64,000 nt of DNA from JAXDMK01 sp963790325 (lineage in GTDB: Bacteria; Actinomycetota; Acidimicrobiia; Acidimicrobiales; AC-14), in assembly GCA_963790325.1 (NCBI GenBank), contig CAWBNY010000003.1, positions 930,001 to 994,000 on the forward strand. Reading direction: 5' to 3'. The translations under genes were made by a program, and so were the position numbers. Positions 24,799-33,021 of this stretch are shown here, piece after piece. How positions within the stretch are numbered: position 1 is the stretch's first letter; the number at the start of each line of letters is the position of its first letter. The notes below the pieces were generated by a model. The model saw only the letters and a list, made by a program, of their open reading frames with translations, was not told the DNA's origin and made no database searches.

Positions 24799-26391
24799 AT
24801 GACGTTGACTCCACCCCGCCAGAAGGTTGACCGGGACGAAGTGTTCCTCGAGTACACCAAGAGCATCTGCCCGGTGTGCAAGACCGTGATCGACGCCGAA
24901 GTGAACGTCAAGGACAACAAGGTCTTCCTGCGGAAGCGGTGCGTGGAGCACGGGAAGTTCGAGGCGCTGCTCTACTCCGACGCGGTCATGTACTTCGACT
25001 CGCTGAAGTACAACAAACCCGGCACCTACCCCCTGGAGACCCAGACCGAGGTCAAGGACGGCTGCCCTCTCGACTGCGGCCTGTGCCCCGAGCACAAGCA
25101 GCACGCCTGCCTGGGCATCATCGAGGTCAACTCCAACTGCAACCTCGACTGCCCCATCTGCTTCGCCGACTCGGGCACGCCCGGCCACCAGCCCGACGGC
25201 TTCCAGCTCACCATGGAGCAGGTGGAGTGCGGCCTCGACGCCTTCGTCCGCTCCGAGGGCGAGCCCGAGGTGGTCATGTTCTCGGGCGGCGAGCCCACCA
25301 TCCACCCCCTGATCCTCGACTTCATCAAGATGGCCAAGGACAAGGGCGTCCACATGGTGACGCTCAACACCAACGGCATCCGGCTGGCCCACGACCGCAA
25401 GTTCGTGAAGGAGCTGGCCGAGCTCAAGCCGGTCATCTACATGCAGTTCGACGGCTTCGAGGAGAGCACCCACCGCCAGATCCGGGGGCGCGACCTGCGG
25501 GCGGCCAAGGCCAAGGCGCTGGAGAACTGCGCCGAGTTCGGCCTGCCGGTGTCGCTGGTGGCAGCCATCGAGAAGGACCTCAACCAGCACGAGATGGGCG
25601 CCATCGTGAAGTTCGGGGTGGAGCACCCGGCGGTGCGGTCGGTGGCCTTCCAGCCCGTCACCCACTCCGGCCGCCACGTCCAGTTCGACCCCATGCAGCG
25701 GCTCACCAACGCCGACATCATCCACGGCCTGGTCGACCAGGTGCCGGAGTGGTTCGTGCTCTCCGACTTCGTGCCGGTGCCGTGCTGCTTCCCCACCTGC
25801 CGGTCGATCACCTACCTGCTGGTCGACGGCGACATGGTGGTCCCCATCCCCCGCCTGGTCAACGTCGACGACTACCTCGACTACGTGAGCAACCGGGTCA
25901 TGCCCGACATGAGCGTGCGGGGCTCGCTGGAGAAGCTCTGGAGCGCGTCGGCGGTGCCGGGGGGCTCCGACGGGAACACGACCGCGCCCTTGGAGTGCGC
26001 CACCTGCGGCATCGACCTGCCCGAGGCCCTCAAATCCATCGCCGACAAGTCGTTCATGATCGTCATCCAGGACTTCCAGGACCCCTACACGCTCAACGTG
26101 AAGGCCCTCATGAAGTGCTGCGTGGAGGAGATCACCCACGACGGGCGCCTGATCCCGTTCTGCGCCTACAACTCGGTCGGGTACCGGGAGCAGGTGCGGG
26201 AGCAGTTGACGGGAGCGTCGATCCCGACCATCGTCCCCAACAGCTTCGAGCTGCAGCCGGTGCTGCTGACCACCCGGTACGGGTCGAAGACGGCGGGCAA
26301 CGGCGGCGACAGTGGCGACGGGAACGGCGACGGGAACGGCGGCGGGCACGTGCCGGCCGACGCCACGAACATCGGGAAGAACCTCCGGTGA
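24799..26391 (+). CDS. radical SAM enzyme resembling the MJ0619/Tes family
   Basis: 530-aa cysteine-rich enzyme. N-terminal CPVC pair (C24, C27) with C48 and HG; a C-x3-C-x2-C set at C89/C93/C96 (GCPLDCGLC); the radical SAM cluster C-x3-C-x2-C at C114/C118/C121 (NCNLDCPICF); SAM block FSGGEPTIHP; then LNTNGIRLA and YMQFDGFEE. Further cysteines (PCCFPTC, CATC, KCC) could bind extra clusters. From memory, this layout matches the MJ0619/tetraether lipid synthase (Tes) family, not ArsS. The tail is a Gly/Asp/Asn repeat. It overlaps the methyltransferase (GTGA) and follows the arsR unit by 52 bp, so substrate could be a lipid or an arsenical; undecided. Confidence 0.75.
   Translation: MTLTPPRQKVDRDEVFLEYTKSICPVCKTVIDAEVNVKDNKVFLRKRCVEHGKFEALLYSDAVMYFDSLKYNKPGTYPLETQTEVKDGCPLDCGLCPEHKQHACLGIIEVNSNCNLDCPICFADSGTPGHQPDGFQLTMEQVECGLDAFVRSEGEPEVVMFSGGEPTIHPLILDFIKMAKDKGVHMVTLNTNGIRLAHDRKFVKELAELKPVIYMQFDGFEESTHRQIRGRDLRAAKAKALENCAEFGLPVSLVAAIEKDLNQHEMGAIVKFGVEHPAVRSVAFQPVTHSGRHVQFDPMQRLTNADIIHGLVDQVPEWFVLSDFVPVPCCFPTCRSITYLLVDGDMVVPIPRLVNVDDYLDYVSNRVMPDMSVRGSLEKLWSASAVPGGSDGNTTAPLECATCGIDLPEALKSIADKSFMIVIQDFQDPYTLNVKALMKCCVEEITHDGRLIPFCAYNSVGYREQVREQLTGASIPTIVPNSFELQPVLLTTRYGSKTAGNGGDSGDGNGDGNGGGHVPADATNIGKNLR
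26290..26346 (+). repeat. short GC-rich tandem repeat in the radical SAM C-terminus
   Basis: A 12-bp unit close to GGCGACGGGAAC is repeated with variation and encodes a Gly/Asp/Asn-rich tail (GGDSGDGNGDGNGGG). It lies outside the conserved enzyme domain and is probably a flexible, dispensable extension prone to length change. Confidence 0.6.
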
Positions 26392-27275
26392 CCGATCTGG
26401 TGGCTCCTGGCGCGGTTCCAGCCGGCGCCCGGGCCACCACCTCGGCGGCACCCCCGCGGTTCGTGATCGAGGGCCTGCCGGGGGGCGCGACGGCGTCGCC
26501 CGACGAGGTCAAGGCGTGCTGCGCAAGGTCGTACCAGGCCGACATCGTCGCCCTCATCCTGGGCGAGAGCTACCACCCCGGGGGCCTGGAGCTCACCCGC
26601 CGGCTGGCCCGGTCGATGGGGCTGCGGACGGGGCAGAAGGTGCTCGACGTGGCCAGCGGTCCGGGGACGACGGCGTTTCTGCTGGCCGAGGAGTTCGGCG
26701 TCGAGGTGGAGGGCGTCGACCTGGGCGACATGGCGGTGGCGGGGGCGAACGCCCGGGCGCTCGAACGGGGGTACGCCGAGCGGGTGCGGTTCACCGTCGG
26801 CGACGCGGAGCGGCTGCCGGTGGAGGACGAGTCGTTCGACGCCCTGGTTTGCGAGTGCGCCTTCTGCACGTTCCCCGACAAGGTGACGGCGGCGGCGGAG
26901 ATGGCCCGGGTGCTGCGGCCGGGTGGGAAGGTCGGGATCACCGACGTGGCCCTGGATCGGGCCCGGCTCGACGAGGAGCTGCAGACGCTGGGGGCGTGGG
27001 TGGCGTGCCTGGCCGACGCCCGCCCGCTGGACGAGTACTGCTCGCTGCTGGCCGACGCCGGGTTGCGGGTCACGCTCACCGAGTCCCACGACGACGGCCT
27101 GGCCCGGATGATCAGCCAGATCGACGCCCGGCTCGTCGCGTTCAAGATCGCGGGCGTGGCCGCCCTGGAGTCGATCGACTTCGAGCAGGCCCGGCGGCGG
27201 GTCGGCCTCGCCGGCCAAGCCGTGCGCGACGGCATCGCCGGCTACAAGCTCCTGGTGGCCGAAAAGCCGTCATAG
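26388..27275 (+). CDS. ArsM-like SAM-dependent methyltransferase
   Basis: 295-aa class I methyltransferase. Motif I is VLDVASGPGTTAFLLA (about 85-100), with DLGDMAVAGAN and GDAERLPVEDESFDALVC after it. Cysteines occur before motif I (C44-C45 in KACCARSY), in the segment ALVCECAFCTFPDKV (C155, C157, C160) and at C207 (WVACLADARPLDEY). As I recall ArsM arsenite methyltransferases, they have one arsenic-binding cysteine in each of these three regions, and the 50-residue spacing C157-C207 equals that of the algal ArsM pair. Coupled to the radical SAM gene by GTGA. A different thiol-ligated substrate remains possible. Confidence 0.75.
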   Translation: MTDLVAPGAVPAGARATTSAAPPRFVIEGLPGGATASPDEVKACCARSYQADIVALILGESYHPGGLELTRRLARSMGLRTGQKVLDVASGPGTTAFLLAEEFGVEVEGVDLGDMAVAGANARALERGYAERVRFTVGDAERLPVEDESFDALVCECAFCTFPDKVTAAAEMARVLRPGGKVGITDVALDRARLDEELQTLGAWVACLADARPLDEYCSLLADAGLRVTLTESHDDGLARMISQIDARLVAFKIAGVAALESIDFEQARRRVGLAGQAVRDGIAGYKLLVAEKPS

Positions 27276-27344
27276 GCAAGGTCGGGCCGCAGCTGCCGGC
27301 CCTCCCCTCCGCCTCGGGTCGGTGGCCGGGGCGGTCGGCGCCGC

Positions 27345-28496
27345 TCAGGCCTCCATCGGAGGCGGGGGCGGGGCGGCGCCCAGTTCCCCTACCGAGGCCG
27401 GTAGCGGCGGCGGCGGCGGGCCGCCGCCGGAGATGTTGGCGGTCCGGTAGTGGCTGCCGATCCCGACGGCGATGGCGACCAGAGGGACCGAGATGAAGGC
27501 GCCCAGCAGACCCCCCACGACCAGGCCCGCCGATACCGCCCACACCGTGACCAGGGCGTGGAGTCGCACCGCCCGCTCCAGGATGAGCGGCTGGAGCAGG
27601 TTGCCCTCGACCTGCTGGACCGCCACGGTGGCGACCACCACCAGCAGGGCGGTGCCGAGGCCGTTGGTGACGAGGGCCACCACCGCCGCCACCAGCCCGG
27701 CCACGGTGGCGCCCACCAGGGGGATGAACCCGCCCAGGAACGTGAGCACGGCCAGGGGCAGCACCAGGGGGACGCCCAGCGCCCACAGGGCGAGGCCGAT
27801 GAGGATCCCGTCGATGAGGCCGGTGGCGGCGGTCGCCACCAGGTACTGCCGCATGACGAACCGGGCGTGGCGGACGAGGGCCACGACGTCGCCCCGGCTG
27901 GACGGGGGGATCCGGGGTGCGATCCAGTCCGCCATCCTGGCTCCGTCCTTGAGGACGAAGAAGAGGGTGAAGAGCATGAGGACGATGCCGCCCACGACCT
28001 CCCCCGCCACCCGGGCCCGGCCCGCGGCCTGCTCCGCCACCCCGCCCGACGCCTTGCGCACCGTCTCCCGGATGTCGGCCTCCAACTGGTCGACCTTCTC
28101 CACCGACCACTCGAGGGGCTTCCCCTGGGCCCACACCTTGGCGTCGGCCACCGCCTCGTCGATCTGGGCGCCGACATCGGCGAACTGGGAGGCGACGCTG
28201 GCCCCGATCCACACCAGGGAGAAGATCACCACCGCCATGGCGCCGACGAAGACGGTGGCCGCAGCCAGCGCCGACGGCCAGCGGCGGCGCCGCAACCGGG
28301 CCGCCAGCGGCTCCAGCACCGCAGCCAGGAACAGGGCCAGCACCACCGGCACCACCACCACGTAGAGCCGGATCAGGACCCAGACGATCAGGGCCGCGGC
28401 GGCGGCGCTGACGAGCAGCCGCCATCCCCACGCAGCCGCCCCGTCGAGCACCCGAGGGACCTTCACCCCCGGCGCCTGCCCCGTCTCGTCGTCCAC
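27345..28496 (-). CDS. AI-2E family transporter (YdiK/PerM-like)
   Basis: 383-aa membrane protein of the AI-2E exporter family: about eight hydrophobic helices, a soluble amphipathic segment (about 115-165, KVDQLEADIRETVRKASGG) and the family block GGFIPLVGATVAGLVA. Some members export autoinducer-2, others act as sodium/proton antiporters; substrate cannot be read here. The C-terminus is a proline-rich tail (GGGPPPPPLP). GTG at 28496 is the likely start. Divergent from the DUF3052 gene across 23 bp; converges on the methyltransferase. Confidence 0.87.
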   Translation of the reverse strand: MDDETGQAPGVKVPRVLDGAAAWGWRLLVSAAAAALIVWVLIRLYVVVVPVVLALFLAAVLEPLAARLRRRRWPSALAAATVFVGAMAVVIFSLVWIGASVASQFADVGAQIDEAVADAKVWAQGKPLEWSVEKVDQLEADIRETVRKASGGVAEQAAGRARVAGEVVGGIVLMLFTLFFVLKDGARMADWIAPRIPPSSRGDVVALVRHARFVMRQYLVATAATGLIDGILIGLALWALGVPLVLPLAVLTFLGGFIPLVGATVAGLVAAVVALVTNGLGTALLVVVATVAVQQVEGNLLQPLILERAVRLHALVTVWAVSAGLVVGGLLGAFISVPLVAIAVGIGSHYRTANISGGGPPPPPLPASVGELGAAPPPPPMEA

Positions 28497-28519
28497 CGGA
28501 CCAACACTACGGTGGCGGC

Positions 28520-28957
28520 GTGCCCGGGACCTCGACCGGCTACTCCGAAGCCTCGCTGCCCCGCAAGCTGGGGATCAAGGAGGGCCACCGGGTGGCCCTG
28601 GTGGGGGCTCCGGCCGGGTTCGGCGTCGAGCTCGAGCCTCTCCCCGACGGCGTCCACCTGCTCCGCCGCCTGCCCCCGGTCGGGGCCGCCACCGTCGACC
28701 TGGCCGTCCTGTTCGTCGCCAGCCGGCGGGACCTGGCCGACCGCTTCCCCCGGGTGGCGGCCCACCTCCCCCCGGCCGGCGCCCTGTGGGTGGCGTGGCC
28801 CAAGCGGTCGTCGGGCGTGGCCAGCGACCTCACCGAGGACGTCCTCCGAGAGGTGTGCCTGCCGACGGGCTTCGTCGACACCAAGGTGTGCGCCGTCACC
28901 GACGTGTGGTCGGGCCTGAGGTTCGTCCTCCGCCGGGAGAACCGGCCACGGCCGTAG
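28520..28957 (+). CDS. DUF3052 family protein
   Basis: 145-aa protein of the actinobacterial DUF3052 family: GYSEASLPRKLGIKEGHRVALV at the start, then DLAVLFVASRRDLADRFP and the block LWVAWPKRSSGVASDLTED. The fold is alpha/beta, without a signal peptide, and reminiscent of a nucleotide-binding domain without catalytic residues. Function unknown. GTG at 28520 lies 23 bp from the divergent AI-2E transporter start. Confidence 0.8.
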   Translation: MPGTSTGYSEASLPRKLGIKEGHRVALVGAPAGFGVELEPLPDGVHLLRRLPPVGAATVDLAVLFVASRRDLADRFPRVAAHLPPAGALWVAWPKRSSGVASDLTEDVLREVCLPTGFVDTKVCAVTDVWSGLRFVLRRENRPRP

Positions 28958-29053
28958 CGCCCGAGCGGCCGATCCGAGGTGCTCACCGCCGTGGGATCGG
29001 CTCCTGCGGCGCGGGCTCGGGCCGGGGCCGCTCGCTCGACCTGCCGTCGGGCA

Positions 29054-29956
29054 TCAGATGGCACCGAACGAGCCGACCGCGGGCCCGATGACGATGGCCA
29101 TGATCGGCGGGAAGATGAAGAGCACGAGCGGGAACATGATCTTGACCGGAAGCTTGCCCGCCTTCTCCCGCGCCCAGGCCCGGCGCCGGGAGCGGATCTC
29201 GGCCGCCTGCGTCGTCAGCACCCGCCCGATGGGGATGCCGAGGGCGTCGGCCTGGATGAGGGCCACCATGAAGTTCCGGACCACGTCGAGCTCGGTCCGG
29301 CGCTTGACCTCCTGGAGCACCTCACGGCGGGGCATTCCCAGCTCCATGCCTTGAAGGGCCAGGCGCAGCTCGTCGGCCATGGGCGATCGGAAGTTCTGGC
29401 ACACGATGCTGAGGGCGGCGTCGAAGCCGCAGCCCGCCTCCACCGCCACCGCCAGCATGTCGATGATGTCGGGCAGGTCCTTGAAGATGCCGTCGGTCCG
29501 GGCCCGGATCCGACGCTTGAGGCGGGCCGAGGGCACCATGAAGCCGATGACGGGCAGGAGCACCAGGCTCCGCTGCGCCTTCGGCGACAGGCCCATCCCC
29601 CACATGAGGTAGGCGAGGCCCCCGAGCGCCAGGGTCAGACCGAGCTGGGTGGCCAGCTGGGTCCCGGCCCGGCGCCGGCCCTCCAGCCCGGCCAGGAGGA
29701 GCTGGCGTTCGATCTTCTCCAGCCGGCCCCGGGGTAGGAGCCGTTCGATGCGGTCACCCACCGCCCGCCCCACGATCCCTCCCGTCCGCCGGAGGAAGGG
29801 CTCGCCCATCCGCCTCTCGTAGGGGCCGAGATCAGCCGGGGAGAGGAACTCGTCGATGCCCGGGACCAGCCGCCGGCCGCGGGCCAGCACCGCCACCATC
29901 ACACCGGCGCCCAGGACCGCCATGCCGAAGCCGACAAGCAGGCCCGGGCCGCCCAT
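29054..29956 (-). CDS. tadC: Tad pilus inner-membrane protein TadC
   Basis: 300-aa type II secretion F-domain protein: an N-terminal helix, the cytosolic F domain (DLPDIIDMLAVAVEAGCGFDAALS, block at about 170-270) and C-terminal helices ending FPPIMAIVIGPAVGSF. Together with TadB it forms the platform for Flp pilus or Tad secretion assembly. ATG at 29956 overlaps the tadB stop by 1 nt. Last gene of the tad operon. Confidence 0.88.
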   Translation of the reverse strand: MGGPGLLVGFGMAVLGAGVMVAVLARGRRLVPGIDEFLSPADLGPYERRMGEPFLRRTGGIVGRAVGDRIERLLPRGRLEKIERQLLLAGLEGRRRAGTQLATQLGLTLALGGLAYLMWGMGLSPKAQRSLVLLPVIGFMVPSARLKRRIRARTDGIFKDLPDIIDMLAVAVEAGCGFDAALSIVCQNFRSPMADELRLALQGMELGMPRREVLQEVKRRTELDVVRNFMVALIQADALGIPIGRVLTTQAAEIRSRRRAWAREKAGKLPVKIMFPLVLFIFPPIMAIVIGPAVGSFGAI

Positions 29957-30930
29957 CAGACGTCGATCCGGACCATGCGCAGGATCATGAACATCCCGGC
30001 CAGCACCGACAGCCCGCACCCGACGAGCAGGACCACGCCCCACCCGCTGAAGAGCGGCTTCACGTAGGTCGGGTTGAGGACCTGCATCATCACGAAGAGG
30101 AACGGGACCAGCCCGGCCAGCACGTAGGCCGACATGCGACCCTCGGCGGTCAGCACCGCCACCTCCCGTCGCAGCTCCGCTCGCATCCGGATGAAGTCGG
30201 CCAGGGTGTGGAGCAGGGTCGCCAGCCGCCCACCCACCGTCTGCTGGATGCGGATGGCCTGGACGACCATGTCCATGTCCCGCACCTGGAGTCGCTCGGA
30301 CATGCGCTCGAGGGACTCGACGACCGAGTCGCCCAGCCGGGTCTCGGCCACCACCAGCGCGAACTCCTCGGACAGCGGCGGACCCGCCTCCTCGCACATC
30401 ATCTGGACCGAACGGAGGAAGGTGTGACCGGCCGACAGCGACGACGCCACCAGGGCCAGGGCGTCCGGGAGCTGCTCCTCGAACGCCTTCCGGCGCCGGC
30501 GGATGCGGCGGGTGACGAGCCTGGCGCTGCCCAGCCCGGCGGCGACAGGGCCGGTGAGGGCCAGCGGCACCGAGCCGGTCAGCGCCAGCAGGAGCGTGGC
30601 CACCGCCAGCCCGCCGGCGGCGGTGACGATGACGTACTCCCCGGGGGCGAGCGGGATCCGGGCCCGTTCCAGGGCCCGGCTGAGGGCGTGGTCGTGGTCG
30701 ACCCGGCGGACGACCACGTCGGCCAGGTCGGTCGCCCGGCCGGCCAGTCCCTCCAGCTCGACCGCCGCGCCCCCGGCGTCGTCGGCCGCGAGCGGGATGA
30801 CGACGTCGTCGGTGGGGAAGACGAAGCCGAGTATCTCGTCGATGTCGTCCCGCTCCGCCCGGCGCCGGGCGACCTGGAAGGCGACCATGAGCACGGCACC
30901 GGCCGCAACCAGGACGAGGGCGAGCGCCAC
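29956..30930 (-). CDS. tadB: Tad pilus inner-membrane protein TadB
   Basis: 324-aa F-domain membrane protein with an N-terminal helix (ALALVLVAAGAVLMVAFQVA), a mid-protein F domain (FEEQLPDALALVASSLSAGHTF) and C-terminal helices (MSAYVLAGLVPFLFVMM). Pairs with TadC. GTG at 30930 is 10 nt after the tadZ stop. In most tad loci the TadA/CpaF ATPase gene lies between tadZ and tadB; here there is no room for it. Confidence 0.88.
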   Translation of the reverse strand: MALALVLVAAGAVLMVAFQVARRRAERDDIDEILGFVFPTDDVVIPLAADDAGGAAVELEGLAGRATDLADVVVRRVDHDHALSRALERARIPLAPGEYVIVTAAGGLAVATLLLALTGSVPLALTGPVAAGLGSARLVTRRIRRRRKAFEEQLPDALALVASSLSAGHTFLRSVQMMCEEAGPPLSEEFALVVAETRLGDSVVESLERMSERLQVRDMDMVVQAIRIQQTVGGRLATLLHTLADFIRMRAELRREVAVLTAEGRMSAYVLAGLVPFLFVMMQVLNPTYVKPLFSGWGVVLLVGCGLSVLAGMFMILRMVRIDV

Positions 30931-30940
30931 CGTTCCTCCC

Positions 30941-32206
30941 CTACGCCGGTGCCGGCTGGGCCGGCGCCCGCCCCCGCCGGCGGCCGGGGAGGAGTCGCCG
31001 CCTGGGATCGGCCCCGCCGGTGGTCGGATCGGCGGGGAGCAGGGCCGACAGCCCGGCGCCGAGCGTCCTGCCGACCTCCGAGCCGGGGGCGAAGGCGAGC
31101 ACGGGCATGCCCATGTTGAGCGATCGGTTCACGTCCCGCCCGTACGGCACGACGATCTCGAAGCCCTGAGGGAAATACCGGGTGACCTGGGCCACGTCCA
31201 TCCCGACGTCGGGTTCGACCTTGTTGAGGACCAGCTTGATGCGGTCGGAGGGCACCCGCAGGTCCCTCATGGTGGCCAGGAGCAGTCCGAGGTTGCGGAC
31301 GCTGGGGAGGTCGAGCGTGGCGACGGCGAGGACCCGGTCGGCATACTCCAGTGCCACCAGGGCCGCCTCCGCCAGGCTCGGAGGGGTGTCGAGGATCACG
31401 TAGTCGAAGTGGCGGCGGGCGGCTTCGATGACCCGGCCCACGCTGGCGGCGTCGATGAGATCGGCCTCCACCGGTCGGTCGGGCGCGGCCAGCACCGGGA
31501 GCCCGGTCTCGTGCACGACCAGATGCTTCCGGAACCGGGCCGCCAGATCGCGGGCCCCATCGCCCTTGGCCTCGTCGCCCTGGACCCCGTCGTCGGTCAG
31601 CAGGTCGACGATCGTCAGGCGGGGCTTCACCCGGAGGCTGGTCGACAGCTCGCCGAACTGCAGGTCGAGGTCGATCAGGCACACCCGCTTCTGGCGCCGG
31701 GTGTGGAGGTGGTAGGCGGTGTTGATGGCGAGGAACGTCTTGCCGCACCCACCGGTCGCCGAGACCACCGCGATGACCTCGCCCGTGGCCGTCGGCCCCC
31801 GCCCGTCGGATGGGTCCGGCATGGTTCCCCAGCGGACCTCGAGAGCCTGGAGGATGGCGTCCACCATGGCCGAGTCGCTCACCGGCAGGCGGAGGACGTC
31901 GACCGCGCCGGTACGCACCGTCTCCCGCATCCCGACCGTCCGCCGCCGGTCGAAGACGAGGATGAGGCTCGACTCGGGGAGCGAGAGGCGCAGGCGCCGC
32001 AGCTCGACCAGGCCCTCGGTGGTCAGCACGCTCGGCCCGGCGACGAGCACGTCGACCGCCGGGTGCTCGGCGAGGGCCTCTCTCAGCGCGCCCGGCCCCG
32101 GGCAGAGCAGAAGGTGGGGCCGGGGCCGGAGGCCGCCGAGCGCCCGGGTGACCTGGCGGCCGAGGTCGTCACCCTCGTCGAGCACGACGATGGTCGGGAC
32201 TCGCAC
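30941..32206 (-). CDS. tadZ: Tad assembly ATPase TadZ/CpaE
   Basis: 421-aa protein: an N-terminal response-regulator-like domain (about 1-130, with SSLILVFDRRRTVGMRE) and a ParA/MinD-type ATPase domain (about 145-390) with deviant Walker A VSATGGCGKTFLAIN and the block LIDLDLQFGELSTSL. TadZ localises the pilus machine at a cell pole. The tail is arginine/proline-rich. GTG at 32206 follows the cpaB stop by 5 nt. Confidence 0.88.
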   Translation of the reverse strand: MRVPTIVVLDEGDDLGRQVTRALGGLRPRPHLLLCPGPGALREALAEHPAVDVLVAGPSVLTTEGLVELRRLRLSLPESSLILVFDRRRTVGMRETVRTGAVDVLRLPVSDSAMVDAILQALEVRWGTMPDPSDGRGPTATGEVIAVVSATGGCGKTFLAINTAYHLHTRRQKRVCLIDLDLQFGELSTSLRVKPRLTIVDLLTDDGVQGDEAKGDGARDLAARFRKHLVVHETGLPVLAAPDRPVEADLIDAASVGRVIEAARRHFDYVILDTPPSLAEAALVALEYADRVLAVATLDLPSVRNLGLLLATMRDLRVPSDRIKLVLNKVEPDVGMDVAQVTRYFPQGFEIVVPYGRDVNRSLNMGMPVLAFAPGSEVGRTLGAGLSALLPADPTTGGADPRRRLLPGRRRGRAPAQPAPA

Positions 32207-32211
32207 CGGGC

Positions 32212-32943
32212 CTACAGACCCTGCAGCGCATCGGCGGCGCCCGCGCCGGGCGTGACCACTGTCGGCTCGCCCTTCGCCACCAGGTCGAGGTAGAGCTTGT
32301 TGAACTCGCTCAGGAAGATGAGCCGCTCGGCGTCGAAGGGCGTCACCGCCAGCAGGTACACCAGGCTCGGCCCGTCGGCCTGGCCCTGGGCCGTCGGCAG
32401 GCCGGCGCCGTTGACGTTCAAGACCTCGACCGCCTGCAGCACCAGCTGGACCCGGGGGGGCGTGCCGTCGCCCCCCTGCATCACGCCGTAGACGTCGACC
32501 AGGTCCCCGGCGCCGACGAAGCCGGCGACGCCCGGCACCGGCTCGAGGCGCAGAGCGAGGGCCCGCTTGCCGGGCGGGATGACCACGGTGCCGATCCGGG
32601 TCTGGGGGGCCGGGAACATGTCGAGCGTGACGATCGTGCCCCCGGGGATGACCGCCGCCGCCACCCCGCCGGCGATCTGGGACGGATCGGTGACCGCGTC
32701 GGGGGGCAGGGTCGCGGGGTCCACGGAGCGCACGGCCAGCAGGCCGCCGGCCAGCGCGTCCGATCCCGGCGTTCCGGTGTCGATCGGCGACGTGGTCGAG
32801 AACACGTCGATCCGGGCCGCCGCCGCCGGTGGCGGTGCAGATGATCCGACGGCGAGGTAGCCGGCGGTGCCGGCGCCGACTACGAACAGTGCGAATCCGG
32901 CGACGAAGCCGATCCGAAACCGGGTGGTGAGGGGTGCTCTCAA
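32212..32943 (-). CDS. cpaB: Flp pilus assembly protein RcpC/CpaB
   Basis: 243-aa protein: one N-terminal membrane helix (IGFVAGFALFVVGAGTAGYLAV), then the SAF domain (VIPGGTIVTLDMFPAP) and RcpC domain (ALALRLEPVPGVAGFVGAGDLVDVYGV), thought to bind peptidoglycan and stabilise the outer part of the pilus. The start is a TTG at 32943; its bases overlap the stop of a 10-codon mini-frame (TTGA), which may be chance. Other in-frame starts would remove the membrane helix. Confidence 0.82.
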   Translation of the reverse strand: MRAPLTTRFRIGFVAGFALFVVGAGTAGYLAVGSSAPPPAAAARIDVFSTTSPIDTGTPGSDALAGGLLAVRSVDPATLPPDAVTDPSQIAGGVAAAVIPGGTIVTLDMFPAPQTRIGTVVIPPGKRALALRLEPVPGVAGFVGAGDLVDVYGVMQGGDGTPPRVQLVLQAVEVLNVNGAGLPTAQGQADGPSLVYLLAVTPFDAERLIFLSEFNKLYLDLVAKGEPTVVTPGAGAADALQGL

Positions 32944-33021
32944 GGCAGGTCTCCGATGTCCTGCTCCGTCATCGGCAGTTCCGCCGATCAGTTGGATGGT
33001 GCGGATGACCCATTGGCGCGA

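Noticed and set aside
32944..32975. A 10-codon leader peptide (MTEQDIGDLP) overlapping the cpaB TTG start
   Set aside because: Appealing stop/start overlap, but no ribosome binding site and short enough to be chance.
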